DNA of 64,000 nt from Paenibacillus sp. DMB5 (GTDB lineage: Bacteria; Bacillota; Bacilli; Paenibacillales; Paenibacillaceae), in assembly GCF_001517085.1 (NCBI RefSeq), contig NZ_LRAC01000002.1, positions 52,448 through 116,447 on the forward strand. The letters are read 5' to 3'. Shown piece after piece: positions 52,466 to 61,223 of the stretch (positions are counted from its first letter, which is position 1; every line of letters begins with the position of its first letter). The notes under the pieces are model-generated. The model was not told the origin of the DNA, ran no database searches, and worked only from the letters and a program-made list of their open reading frames with translations. The position numbers and the translations under genes were made by a program.

Positions 52466-53083
52466 CTATTCAAGCCCTTCATAGCTGAACCAGTCGAAAT
52501 CTGCGTAGTTGCTGCTTTCTGCGCCCTGCGAGCTGGCATACATGCCGATGTACGCCCCGGTAAAGCCTCCGGCCAGATCGGTGCTCAGCACGGTTCCATC
52601 CGCCTTTTCATACAGTGCCGTCCACTTGTCCGCCTCGGATGTTCTGTAGTAGAAGCTGTATTCCTGCCCCTTTGCCTGGACTTTGAACTGCACTTTATTC
52701 CCGGCATACGGCTTCGATGCGAGCAGCTGCTCACTTCCGCCGCGCCGCTCAATCAGGCGGAGCACCTGCTCGCCCGCATCCAGTCCCAGCTCATAGCGGA
52801 AGTGGTAATTCTCATTCTGCAGCAGCACAAGCCCTGCAGCCTCTCCTTCCTGCGCCGGACTGAAGGTCATGTCCGCCGCAGCCCGGAAGCTGAGATGCTG
52901 CTGTCTTCTTCCCACAAAGGAAGGGTTGGCTACCTCCGACAGCTTTTCCGGCTTCATCTGCAATCGCAGATGTCCAGGGTTCTTGGTAAGACTCCAGAAT
53001 TCACCGCGCGGTGTCCGCAGGAAGTTCCAGCTCAGGCCCAGCTCACCGCCGGCAAAATCATCACGAGCCGCAGCTCCGGCCAC
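52466..53083 (-). CDS. GH43 enzyme, C-terminal beta-sandwich fragment
   Basis: A 205-residue frame with the family's concanavalin-like domain (LRLQMKPEKLSEVANPSFVG, NYHFRYELGLD, YIGMYASSQG). No ribosome site precedes its first ATG, and it reaches 17 bp from the GH28 start. Confidence 0.78.
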   Translation of the reverse strand: MAGAAARDDFAGGELGLSWNFLRTPRGEFWSLTKNPGHLRLQMKPEKLSEVANPSFVGRRQQHLSFRAAADMTFSPAQEGEAAGLVLLQNENYHFRYELGLDAGEQVLRLIERRGGSEQLLASKPYAGNKVQFKVQAKGQEYSFYYRTSEADKWTALYEKADGTVLSTDLAGGFTGAYIGMYASSQGAESSNYADFDWFSYEGLE

Positions 53084-54030
53084 TTCGTCTCCGGCAGATC
53101 CGGTGCAGCAGACTCGAATTCCAGTACGCCTTTACCGGGATTCACTACAGGCCACTCATTCTCCCAGGCTACCGGGGTGAGGAAGGTTTCACGCCCCAGA
53201 TTGCGGTAATAGCCTCCGCAGGTGCGTGAAGCCAGACAGAACATCCACCAGTCGCCATGCTGGGTCTCAACCAGCTCGCCGTGACCGACGTTGACGATCG
53301 GGTATTGCCGGCCGAGATGGCGGTGGGTCAGAATCGGATTAGCCTTGTGTCCCTCATAAGGGCCGGTTACGTTTCTGCTTCTGGCGATCGTTATCGCATG
53401 GGTATGCCCGGTACCGCCTTCAGCAATCAGCACATAATACCAGTTGCCGATCCGGTAAATATGCGGACCTTCCTGGGCGTGGGCCACTTTAAGCGCACCC
53501 TTCCAGATGCTGATCTTTGGCCCTATCAGCCTGCCTGCCTCCAGGTCAATTTCCTGCAGCCAGATGTCCATATCCTTCGGATAATCCTGGCCTTCGGGCG
53601 GTACACGGTTACCGGTATAATACACCTTGCCGTCTTCATCGAAGAACAGCGAGGAATCAATCCCCGGAGCATCCTCCAGCCAGACCGGATCGGACCAGTC
53701 GCCGGCGGGATCAGTGGCGGTGACATAGAAGTTATGCTGGTTTTTATCATTGTCCACATAGGTCGTAATCATATAAAAAATCCCCTGATGATAGCGCAGC
53801 GTCGGCGCCCAGATGCCCATGGAGGGAATCGTATGGTCGAGATTCAGCTGTGACGGCCGGTCAAGCACATGCCCAAGCTGCCGCCAGTTGACCAAATCCT
53901 TACTGTGAAAGATCGGAACGCCGGGGAAAAATTCAAAGCTGGAAGTAACCAGATAATAATCCTCACCGACACGGATAGCGGATGGATCAGGATAGAAACC
54001 CGGCATGACCGGATTGCGGAATGTTCTCAA
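53032..54030 (-). CDS. GH43 enzyme, N-terminal catalytic fragment
   Basis: A 332-residue frame with the complete GH43 propeller and all three catalytic acids; it is genuine to about PELRL and then reads ~12 foreign residues. It could fold without its C-terminal sandwich, although that domain often completes the active site. Confidence 0.8.
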   Translation of the reverse strand: MRTFRNPVMPGFYPDPSAIRVGEDYYLVTSSFEFFPGVPIFHSKDLVNWRQLGHVLDRPSQLNLDHTIPSMGIWAPTLRYHQGIFYMITTYVDNDKNQHNFYVTATDPAGDWSDPVWLEDAPGIDSSLFFDEDGKVYYTGNRVPPEGQDYPKDMDIWLQEIDLEAGRLIGPKISIWKGALKVAHAQEGPHIYRIGNWYYVLIAEGGTGHTHAITIARSRNVTGPYEGHKANPILTHRHLGRQYPIVNVGHGELVETQHGDWWMFCLASRTCGGYYRNLGRETFLTPVAWENEWPVVNPGKGVLEFESAAPDLPETKWPELRLVMILPAVSWA

Positions 54031-54109
54031 TACAAGAAGCCTCCTTAGAAGCGGTAGTATGTAAGCACCACCAATTATAGTTCGCCCAGGTTTAACTTTC
54101 TTGCATTTC

Positions 54110-54148
54110 TCATGCTCTATTTATCCTTTTTTATACTTTCATGCTCTA
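54110..54148. promoter_or_regulatory. Direct repeat in the divergent GH43/AraC promoter
   Basis: TCATGCTCTA occurs at 54110-54119 and 54139-54148, 29 bp apart (near three helical turns), each followed by an AT-rich step. AraC proteins often bind such spaced direct repeats, so this is a candidate operator for one of the two AraC regulators of the cluster. Confidence 0.5.
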
Positions 54149-54231
54149 AATCTGCTATTTCACTGCTTGTCAGAAGCCGATCTGTCACCATAGAATGGGG
54201 GTAGCAGGTTTTACACAAAGGGGCGATTTGT

Positions 54232-56460
54232 TTGGGAAAAAGAAAGCGATTGTACACCCGTTTCTTTATAAGCCTGACCACAATATCCGTCTGCTGCATT
54301 CTTGTGCTGGCGGTGGTCATCTTTTTCTGGTACCGGAATATATCGATAGCGAATGTCAACAAAGCCAACCGGAATGTGCTGCTCAATACTGAAACCGTAT
54401 TCATGAACTATAAGGAAATCGTCCAGAATTACACGATGGATTTCTATGCCAATCCGAACATTAATGCGCTGATGCTCAGCGGGGATACGGGCTGGAGTGA
54501 CCAGCTCTACAGTGCTTTGAGCCAGATTAAGGGGGCGCTGGTGGTCAACCAGTATTTGGAGAACGCTTATATATTCGGAGTGGATGAGCCGGTTGCGATG
54601 TTTGAAAATATGCCGCTGAGCCCGGAATCCAAGCTGCAGCTGGCGGAGCGGATGCGGGATAGCCGGATTGTCGAATCTCCGTTTCTATGGGATGCTGCCC
54701 AGAACAATGGCGCTCCAGTAAAGCTGATGACGGTTTTCTATAATGACCGGGCCTTTGCGGACAGTGAATATTACGGGGCTGTTGCTTTAACAGTGAATCT
54801 GTCCAAGCTGCAGAACAATCTTTTTACACAGGCTGAAGGGGAAGCGACACGTTATGCTGTGCTGGATGACAACGGTACTGTGCTTATGCACAGTGCGCTT
54901 TCCGGTCAGCCGCTGGAATCCGGGATGCTGGAGCAGGTCGTCAAGTCTTCTCCCGGACAAGACTCCTTTGTCTATAAGGGAGCCGGCGAGCCCCGGCTGG
55001 TTACCTATGTCTATTCCCTGCAGGATAATCTGTGGTTTATATCGGACACTCCCTATAAAGACAGCATCCGGGATATTTCCAGTGCCCGCAATCTGATGAT
55101 TACGCTGTGTCTCGTCCTCATTGCGGCGGCAGCACTGGTCTCCGGCCTGATCTCCCGCCGGATGTACCAGCCGATCGGCCGGTTGTTCGGCAACATCCTC
55201 CACCTGTCGGGCAATGAGGAGGCGCTGAAGACCGGCAGTGATTTTGCGGCGGCCAGCCAGGAGCTCGAGCTGATCGGGGCACGGCTGAACCAGCTCAAAA
55301 AGGAAAGTGACGACAGCGCCCTGATGCGCTGGCTGCTCTCCCCGCGCCGGGCTCCGGACGAGTCGGTCAATCCCAATATGCGCCTGGGAGCAACGGGAGG
55401 AGCATACTGCGTCTGCGTACTGGCCGTGTTGGAGGAGGCCCCGGCTGCCGGGCTGCAGCAGATTTGCAGCGAAGCGGTAGAACAGATCCGCACGGGATTC
55501 TCCGGATTGGCTGCTGTGCAGGCTTTCCACCCGCATGAAGGGTCGGCCGTCCTGATCCTGAGCGAGCTGCACAGCGGAAGCTTTGGGGATTATGCCCTGT
55601 ACCGGGATCATTGGGAGTCGCTGGCGGTCTGGCTTACACAGCCCGGTGCCCGCTGCGCACTTGGAATCAGCGGATTGGCGGAGGACCTCAGCCTCCTGAA
55701 GCCCAAATACAATGAAGCAGCTAACGGACTCCAGTACGTCAAATTCCATGACCAGCGGAATATTATTTTTGCCGATGATACGATCCACCTGAATAACAGC
55801 CCGGTTCCAGACAGTACATTTGAACCGGTGCTGCAGGCGGTCCGACTGCCGGAGCAGCGCAGCCATATCCCGCAGGCTGTGGAACGTCTGCTTGCTGTAG
55901 TTACCAGCTACCGGATTGAACAGGCTGCAATCGCCGTTTCGAGGCTTGCCCTGGAGCTGGAACGTACTGCCGGGCTGGGCAGCGATATCCGGCATTCCGG
56001 CTTTCTGGATCATTACCAGGTCATCTGGCAGATTCAAAGCTACGGGAAGCTGCGCGGCTGGCTGGAGGAATGCTGCTATACTGCGACCGGACGGATCGAC
56101 GGCATGAGCGCAGTCCAGTCCAGGAGTATCGCGGCTGAAGCCATCTTCTACATCAGAGAGCATTACAACGATCCAAGGCTGTCGCTTAACTCGCTTGCCG
56201 AGAAGCTGTCGCTCAGCCCAGCGTACCTCAGCCGGCTGATCGCCGATGAAGTAGGCAGCAGCTTCCCCGACTTCGTCAATCTGATCCGGCTGGAGCAGGC
56301 ACAGCTGCTGCTCGTAAACGAGCTTGCGCTGGATATCCGGCAAATCGCTGAACAGGTCGGCTACAACAGCAGCACCTACTTCACCACCCAATTCAAAAAA
56401 CGGTACGGGGTAACCCCGTCCAAATGGCGGATGAGCCATATTCTGCAGTCGCACGGATAG
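54232..56460 (+). CDS. Transmembrane AraC family regulator (YesS-like)
   Basis: A 742-residue membrane regulator: TM1 at about 12-34 (FFISLTTISVCCILVLAVVI), an outer Cache-like domain, TM2 at about 285-305 (MITLCLVLIAAAALVSGLIS), a HAMP-like and linker region, and a C-terminal AraC helix-turn-helix pair (LNSLAEKLSLSPAYLSRLIA, IAEQVGYNSSTYFTTQFKK). The start is TTG at 54232 with AAAGGGGCG upstream. Proteins of this type control pectin and rhamnogalacturonan genes in bacilli. It sits divergently from the GH43-GH28 operon and upstream of the importer genes, so it probably senses an external oligosaccharide and activates both sides. Confidence 0.9.
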   Translation: MGKRKRLYTRFFISLTTISVCCILVLAVVIFFWYRNISIANVNKANRNVLLNTETVFMNYKEIVQNYTMDFYANPNINALMLSGDTGWSDQLYSALSQIKGALVVNQYLENAYIFGVDEPVAMFENMPLSPESKLQLAERMRDSRIVESPFLWDAAQNNGAPVKLMTVFYNDRAFADSEYYGAVALTVNLSKLQNNLFTQAEGEATRYAVLDDNGTVLMHSALSGQPLESGMLEQVVKSSPGQDSFVYKGAGEPRLVTYVYSLQDNLWFISDTPYKDSIRDISSARNLMITLCLVLIAAAALVSGLISRRMYQPIGRLFGNILHLSGNEEALKTGSDFAAASQELELIGARLNQLKKESDDSALMRWLLSPRRAPDESVNPNMRLGATGGAYCVCVLAVLEEAPAAGLQQICSEAVEQIRTGFSGLAAVQAFHPHEGSAVLILSELHSGSFGDYALYRDHWESLAVWLTQPGARCALGISGLAEDLSLLKPKYNEAANGLQYVKFHDQRNIIFADDTIHLNNSPVPDSTFEPVLQAVRLPEQRSHIPQAVERLLAVVTSYRIEQAAIAVSRLALELERTAGLGSDIRHSGFLDHYQVIWQIQSYGKLRGWLEECCYTATGRIDGMSAVQSRSIAAEAIFYIREHYNDPRLSLNSLAEKLSLSPAYLSRLIADEVGSSFPDFVNLIRLEQAQLLLVNELALDIRQIAEQVGYNSSTYFTTQFKKRYGVTPSKWRMSHILQSHG

Positions 56461-56499
56461 CAGATTAGCTGGGATAGCACCGTTAGGGCAAATAGTCGG

Positions 56500-56785
56500 T
56501 TAGTGTGGACAGCACGGGTAGCGTGGACAGCACGGGTAGCATCGATAGTACCAATAGTACCAATAGCACCAATAGAACCAACAGCACCAGCACCAACACC
56601 TGTAGCACCAGTAGCACATATAGAACCAACAGCACCAACAGCACCAACAGCACCAACAGCACCAACAGCACCAACAGCACCAGCACCAACACCAACAGCA
56701 CCTGTAGCACCAGTAGCACATATAGAACCAACAGCACCTATAGCACCAATAGCACCGTTTACGCCAATAGCACCGTTAAACGTAT
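56500..56785. repeat. Minisatellite with 9-bp period (ACCAACAGC type)
   Basis: Nearly 300 bp of imperfect tandem units built on AGCACC, AGTACC and ACCAACAGC, purest at about 56625-56700. A larger segment including TGTAGCACCAGTAGCACATA occurs twice, 102 bp apart (56601 and 56703), which shows block duplication. Because the period is a multiple of three, every frame is open on both strands, giving low-complexity Ser/Thr/Asn, Pro/Thr/Ala or Leu/Val products. No ribosome site supports any of them. Confidence 0.85.
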
Positions 56786-56813
56786 CACTTCACGCTACAA
56801 CAACTACAATGAT

Positions 56814-56861
56814 AAAGGGGATGCTTCCTCAGCCGTAGGCTGTCAGGAGGCATCCCCTTTT
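56814..56861 (+). terminator. Strong terminator after the minisatellite
   Basis: AAAGGGGATGC pairs with GCATCCCCTTT and the inner TCCT/AGGA and AGCC/GGCT pairings extend the stem; a T run follows. It probably ends the transmembrane AraC transcript, which would carry the minisatellite in its 3' region. Confidence 0.85.
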
Positions 56862-56925
56862 GCAGAAGTAACATGAGCCACAAAGAAAGCGGCAGCCGCT
56901 GTTCCTGAAGCTGGCCTTCCGGCAT

Positions 56926-57115
56926 CTAAGTGGATTATTGCTACTTAAATTTGTCCTTTTCCGGATTTTACGATCATTAGTTGGAAAAAGCACACCTAAT
57001 TGCGGCCATAAAGCGTAATGGGAAGGATTCCGGGGAAATTAAGTGACGTTTTTCCACTTCGTTTCTTAATTCCTGGATTCACCGAAGAATTAAGTAGCAA
57101 TTTTCCACTTAGTCC
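56926..57115. repeat. Dispersed nested inverted repeat, element C (190 bp)
   Basis: Modules at 56926-56951 (CTAAGTGGATTATTGCTACT), 56975-57001 (TTAGTTGGAAAAAGCACACC), 57036-57060 (AATTAAGTGACGTTTTTCCA) and 57087-57115 (GAATTAAGTAGCAATTTTCC), in the ++-- order of elements A and B. Unlike A and B it lies after a terminator, so it is outside the preceding transcript unless that reads through. Confidence 0.85.
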
Positions 57116-57321
57116 AACTGGTGAATGCATAACAAGGGGACGCTATATCCGGCAAGCTTCTTGTACTTGCCAAAGCTCATCCGCAATCACCAATCATGCC
57201 ATTTTATCCGCAAAACAGCCCCCAAAAGCCCCGTTTCAAGCCCAAAAAGCAGAAAAGTGATGGCTTTTACGTTTTTTTAAGCCCGCAGATTCCGTCTTTT
57301 TTAACTTTTTCCCGTTTATTT

Positions 57322-57335
57322 TGATAGCGTTTTCA
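57322..57335 (+). promoter_or_regulatory. CcpA cre site upstream of the lpl-type importer
   Basis: TGATAGCGTTTTCA matches every specified position of TGWNANCGNTNWCA. It lies 270 bp before the first permease gene, suggesting catabolite repression of pectin oligomer uptake. I could not place a convincing promoter next to it. Confidence 0.6.
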
Positions 57336-57440
57336 TTTGTCTGCGATTTATGCTTTGCGATGTAAAGCGTGCTGCCAAGGCACGGAAAATATACCGCTAC
57401 ACGAGTTGGCTTACAAATGAAATTTACAGGCGACAGCAAC

Positions 57441-57537
57441 GGAAGGGAAGCCTGGAACTGCATGGAGCGTCGCATCCGCCTTTAGGTTTGGATTTCTACC
57501 GTAATCAGCGGCCGGACGTCAGACGCTCCCTGCAGCC
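57441..57537. repeat. Dispersed repeat family 2, copy 3 (shortened)
   Basis: Shares GGAACTGCATGGAGCG, TCCGCCTTTAG, GGATTTCTACCG, CAGCGGCCGGA and CTGCAGCC with copies 1 and 2, but the middle with the AAAGCTTTTCG hairpin is missing. It ends about 65 bp before the first permease gene. Confidence 0.65.
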
Positions 57538-57603
57538 TACGCCCCTGCGCCGGCCAAGTAAACAGAAGTCAACTGGTTAAGCGGCACAAAGGAGTGACTG
57601 TTA

Positions 57604-58584
57604 ATGATCCAAGAGGCTGCACCCGGAGCACCGGTACGGCAGAGCCCGGTCCCCAAGACTTCCAGAACAGGAAGCCTCCGCAAAACACTGAAGCGGGACA
57701 GCTCGCTGTACCTGCTCGCCCTGCCGGGCATCATTATTCTGATCCTGTTCGCCTATCTGCCGATGAGCGGCCTGATCCTTGTCTTCAAGAACTACAACTT
57801 TAATGACGGGATCTTCGGCAGCCCGTGGGCGGGCTTCTCCAACTTCGAGTTTTTCTTCTCCAGCATGGAGGATGCTCTGCGTGCAACACGCAACACCGTA
57901 ATGTTAAATGTGCTTTATATGCTGACCGGCACCTTCTGCTCCGTAGCGATCGCCGTCATTCTGAATGAACTGCGCAGCAAGTGGTTTATCAAGGTGACGC
58001 AGAGCGTGATGTTTTTCCCGTATTTTATCTCATGGATTATTATCGGGGCGATTCTCTTCTCCCTGCTGGATTATGACAAGGGGATTTTCAATCAGCTGTT
58101 TCAGGCACTCGGTCTAAGTCAGATGGACTGGTATTCCAGCCCGTGGCTGTTCGTAATCATTCTGGTGCTGGCGAATATCTGGAAAAGCGCCGGCTACGGC
58201 GCCATCATCTACTATGCCGTGCTGCAGGGGATCGATACCTCCTACTACGAGGCGGCCAAGATCGACGGGGCTTCCCGGTGGCAGATTATTACCAAAATCA
58301 CCGTCCCCATGCTGATTCCTTCCATTATATTAATGACCCTGCTCGGAATCGGCGGGATGCTGAAGGGCGATCTAAGCATGATTATGGGCGTTACCTTCCT
58401 CAATCCGCTGCTGCTGCCGACTACGGACATCATCGACGTCTATGTCTACCGCACAGCCATCCGGTCCGGCGAATTCGGCTTCGCTTCAGCGATTACGCTG
58501 TACCAGTCGGTCTTTGGCTTCATTCTGGTGCTGCTGGCCAACAAGCTGGCGGGCTGGTATGACAAAGACAGCAAATTATTTTAG
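57604..58584 (+). CDS. lplB: LplB-type ABC sugar transporter permease
   Basis: A 326-residue permease with six membrane segments and a longer basic N-terminus. The first segment reads LYLLALPGIIILILFAYLPM, typical of LplB/YteP, and the EAA motif is EAAKIDGASRWQIITKITVP. AAAGGAGTG precedes the ATG. It leads the operon with the second permease and the binding lipoprotein. LplB-type importers next to GH105, GH28 and rhamnogalacturonan esterases carry oligogalacturonides; the ATPase is expected to be an unlinked MsmX-type protein. Confidence 0.92.
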   Translation: MIQEAAPGAPVRQSPVPKTSRTGSLRKTLKRDSSLYLLALPGIIILILFAYLPMSGLILVFKNYNFNDGIFGSPWAGFSNFEFFFSSMEDALRATRNTVMLNVLYMLTGTFCSVAIAVILNELRSKWFIKVTQSVMFFPYFISWIIIGAILFSLLDYDKGIFNQLFQALGLSQMDWYSSPWLFVIILVLANIWKSAGYGAIIYYAVLQGIDTSYYEAAKIDGASRWQIITKITVPMLIPSIILMTLLGIGGMLKGDLSMIMGVTFLNPLLLPTTDIIDVYVYRTAIRSGEFGFASAITLYQSVFGFILVLLANKLAGWYDKDSKLF

Positions 58585-58596
58585 GAGGCCAGAATC

Positions 58597-59481
58597 ATGC
58601 CCGCTACTGAAAATAAAGGCCTGCTCGTTTTCTTTTACATCTGCATAGCCGTATTCTCGGTCATCTGCCTTGTACCGTTTGTGCTGGCGGTGTCCGGCTC
58701 CCTCTCCACGGAATCGAGAATTGCCGCCGAAGGCTACTCCTTCTGGCCGCGCGGCTTCAGCCTGGAAACGTACCAGTTTCTCTTCGGCTCCAAAGCCGAG
58801 CAGATCATAAGAGCCTACTCCATGTCGCTGGTTGTAACCGTTCTCGGTACGCTTACCGCTGTACTGGTGACTACCGCCTATGCCTACGTCATTTCTGTCA
58901 AAGGCTTCCGGCTCAAGAACGTTTTCGCCTTCTTTGCCTACTTCACCATGCTGTTCAGCGGCGGAACGCTGCCGTGGTATCTGCTCAGCACCAAATATTA
59001 TCATCTCGGGGATACGCTGCTCGGACTGTTCATTCCTTATGTACTAAGCGTTTTCCTGATGTTCCTGATGGCCAATTACTTCCGCAGCATTCCGCATGAG
59101 ATTGTGGAGTCAGCGCAGATTGACGGCGCGGGCCACCTGAAGATCTTTTTCAGCATTATGATTCCGCTCGGCCGGGTCGGGCTGGTCACCATCTCTCTTT
59201 TCTACGCGCTGCAGTTCTGGAATGACTTCTATCTGCCGCTGATGCTGGTAACCGACCAGGAGCTCTATACGATCCAGTATCTGATGTACAACATGATGGC
59301 CAACATCCAGTTCCTTGCTTCCGGCAACGCCGCACAGGTTGGAGGCGCGATTATCGCTCCGCCGCTCGAGACCGCCAAAATGGCCATGACCTGTCTGACC
59401 GTTCTGCCGATTGCTATTCTGTACCCGTTTCTGCAGGGCTTTTTTGTCAAAGGGATTGTGGTCGGTTCAGTCAAAGGCTGA
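58597..59481 (+). CDS. LplC/YtcP-type ABC sugar transporter permease
   Basis: A 294-residue permease with six membrane segments. It begins LLVFFYICIAVFSVICLVPF, has the loop ESAQIDGAGHLKIFFSIMIP, and ends with the family tail FLQGFFVKGIVVGSVKG. AGGAGG precedes the ATG, 12 bp after the lplB-type stop. It forms the heterodimeric channel with that protein. Confidence 0.92.
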   Translation: MPATENKGLLVFFYICIAVFSVICLVPFVLAVSGSLSTESRIAAEGYSFWPRGFSLETYQFLFGSKAEQIIRAYSMSLVVTVLGTLTAVLVTTAYAYVISVKGFRLKNVFAFFAYFTMLFSGGTLPWYLLSTKYYHLGDTLLGLFIPYVLSVFLMFLMANYFRSIPHEIVESAQIDGAGHLKIFFSIMIPLGRVGLVTISLFYALQFWNDFYLPLMLVTDQELYTIQYLMYNMMANIQFLASGNAAQVGGAIIAPPLETAKMAMTCLTVLPIAILYPFLQGFFVKGIVVGSVKG

Positions 59482-59615
59482 TTCCGGCACCATGCCCCCG
59501 TATGGATTGCTACAGGCTTGTGCCCCCGTATCCCGACTTGTTGTACAATGGAAAAGGGAGCACAGCCGCTGCAATATATGCTTCATGAGTACATTCTAGT
59601 TCAGGAGGGTTCATC

Positions 59616-61169
59616 ATGAAAAAGAAAAAAGGTTGGTTAAGTCTGCTCCTCTCCGCTGTGTTCCTGTTAAGCGCCTGCTCTCAGGGCAATAATGAAAGCG
59701 CTAACTCAGGTACCTCCGGTAATACTGGCAGCACTGGCAGTGAAGGAACAACACCTGCAGCTACAGCAGACAGCGCAAACAACAGCAGCACCCTGGCACC
59801 GGCCAAGCTGAAGATCGTCCTTTACGGCGATGAGTCCAACCGGATGAAGGAGCTGGCGAAGTCCGAGTTCTACGATGTGATCAAAAAAGAGATCAATGCC
59901 GAGGTGGAATTCCAGTTCCTGCCCTGGACCGAATACGGCGGCGGCAAAACCGACCTGATGCTCTCTACAGGTGAGGATTTCGCCACCTATACCGATACCA
60001 ATTACATGGTAAAATCAGTAGCCAAAGGCTTGTACACCGATCTTACCCCCTATGCTGCAGCTTTGACGGACCTCAGGGCAAATGTGGATGAAGCTTCCTT
60101 TACCGCCTTCCTGCTGGACGGCAAGCAGTATGCGATCCCTGTAGGCAACAAACCGAACTCCGCCGAATTTTACAGCGTGCTGGTCCGTCAGGATCTGCTG
60201 GAGGAGGCTGGTATGACCCAAGTGACTTCCCTGGCAGAGCTGGAGGAGTTCTATGACAAGGCGCATGCCCTCCATCCCGAGCTCATCGGCTACGCCGGTA
60301 CGGATGCCCGCAGAATGCTGCAATACGACTTTACCGACAAGAATCTCTTTTGGCAAAATGATTTTATCGCCCTTGATGAATCTATGCAGGACGATAAGAT
60401 TATCAGCTGGTTTGAATCTGAGGAATTCAAAACCTATGCGGGCCTGATGCGCGGCTGGTATGATAAGGGTATTATTCCTAAATACGCCGCCACCAACGTG
60501 CCGCAGCTGCAGTCCGACTGGAACTCCGGCAAGGCGATGTTCTGGGCCGGAACGGCAGCCCGTCCGTTTGAAGGTGCGGCTACGATTTCCCAGGCTGTCC
60601 CTGACGCCAAGCTGGTCAACTATTTCCTCGGCACCGGCCGTCCAAAAATCAGCCGCGGCACTTACAGCACCGCCTTCTTCGTCTCCGCCGCAGCCAAGGA
60701 CCCTGAACGGTATCTGATGTTCTTCAACCTGCTGCAAAAGAACCAGCAGCTGTATGACCTGTTCGCCTATGGAATTGAAGGCACTGACTACACCCTGGAT
60801 GCGAACGGCCGCCTGACCAAAATCAATACAGACTCACTCATCCCCGACTGGCTGCTGATGAACAAAAACTTCATCCGCTTCGACAACACTGTGCCTGATG
60901 ATTTCATCGCCGAATACAAGGCATGGGATGACGGGGCAATCATCTCCAAGGGTGCCGGCTTTAACTTTGACAACACACCGGTCAAAAATGAAGAAACCAA
61001 GCTGAACGGTGTATTCACCGAGTACCTTGCACCGATCGGCAGCGGCTTCAGCGATTATGAGACTGCCTTCCCGAAAGCGCTGGAGCGCCTGAAGGCAGCG
61101 GGTATCGATAAATATATCGCCGAGTACCAAAAGCAATTCTCGGAGTGGTACGCCAAGCAGGCGAGATAG
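59616..61169 (+). CDS. Oligosaccharide-binding lipoprotein (LplA/YtcQ-like)
   Basis: A 517-residue extracellular binding protein. The signal peptide ends in a lipobox LLSAC with Cys near 21, then a Ser/Gly/Thr/Asn-rich linker to about residue 55 and a large substrate-binding domain of the family 1 type (KLKIVLYGDESNRMKELAKS, WDDGAIISKGAGFNFDN). AGGAGG precedes the ATG. It is the third gene of the importer operon, following a 134-bp gap. Its size and context fit the oligogalacturonide and rhamnogalacturonan binders rather than maltose binders. Confidence 0.92.
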   Translation: MKKKKGWLSLLLSAVFLLSACSQGNNESANSGTSGNTGSTGSEGTTPAATADSANNSSTLAPAKLKIVLYGDESNRMKELAKSEFYDVIKKEINAEVEFQFLPWTEYGGGKTDLMLSTGEDFATYTDTNYMVKSVAKGLYTDLTPYAAALTDLRANVDEASFTAFLLDGKQYAIPVGNKPNSAEFYSVLVRQDLLEEAGMTQVTSLAELEEFYDKAHALHPELIGYAGTDARRMLQYDFTDKNLFWQNDFIALDESMQDDKIISWFESEEFKTYAGLMRGWYDKGIIPKYAATNVPQLQSDWNSGKAMFWAGTAARPFEGAATISQAVPDAKLVNYFLGTGRPKISRGTYSTAFFVSAAAKDPERYLMFFNLLQKNQQLYDLFAYGIEGTDYTLDANGRLTKINTDSLIPDWLLMNKNFIRFDNTVPDDFIAEYKAWDDGAIISKGAGFNFDNTPVKNEETKLNGVFTEYLAPIGSGFSDYETAFPKALERLKAAGIDKYIAEYQKQFSEWYAKQAR

Positions 61170-61223
61170 AGACTGGTTTAGTACACATCCGTAGCGGAAT
61201 CAAGTTTTATTAAAGAACACAGC

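Larger units (their letters stand above)
52466..54030 (-). pseudogene. GH43 family glycosidase (beta-xylosidase/arabinofuranosidase type), frameshifted
   Basis: Two overlapping frames form one enzyme. The five-bladed catalytic domain (residues 1-315) has the general-base Asp in GFYPDPSAI, the second Asp in APGIDSSLF and the acid Glu in AQEGPHIYRIG. The C-terminal beta-sandwich (DDFAGGELGLSWNFLRTPRG to FDWFSYEGLE) continues in the next frame. Adding one C near 53065 (CTCGT to CTCCGT, restoring LRLRDDF) gives 521 residues. There is no signal peptide. It would trim arabinose, xylose or galactose side chains of pectin. Decay and sequence error are both possible. Confidence 0.88.

Noticed and set aside
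54787..56454. 555-codon frame opposite the transmembrane AraC gene
   Set aside because: Antisense frame with no ribosome site; the plus-strand helix-turn-helix and membrane segments are clear.
56505..56876. Low-complexity Ser/Thr/Asn protein from the minisatellite
   Set aside because: Every frame on both strands is open because of the 9-bp period; no Shine-Dalgarno and the frame crosses a terminator.
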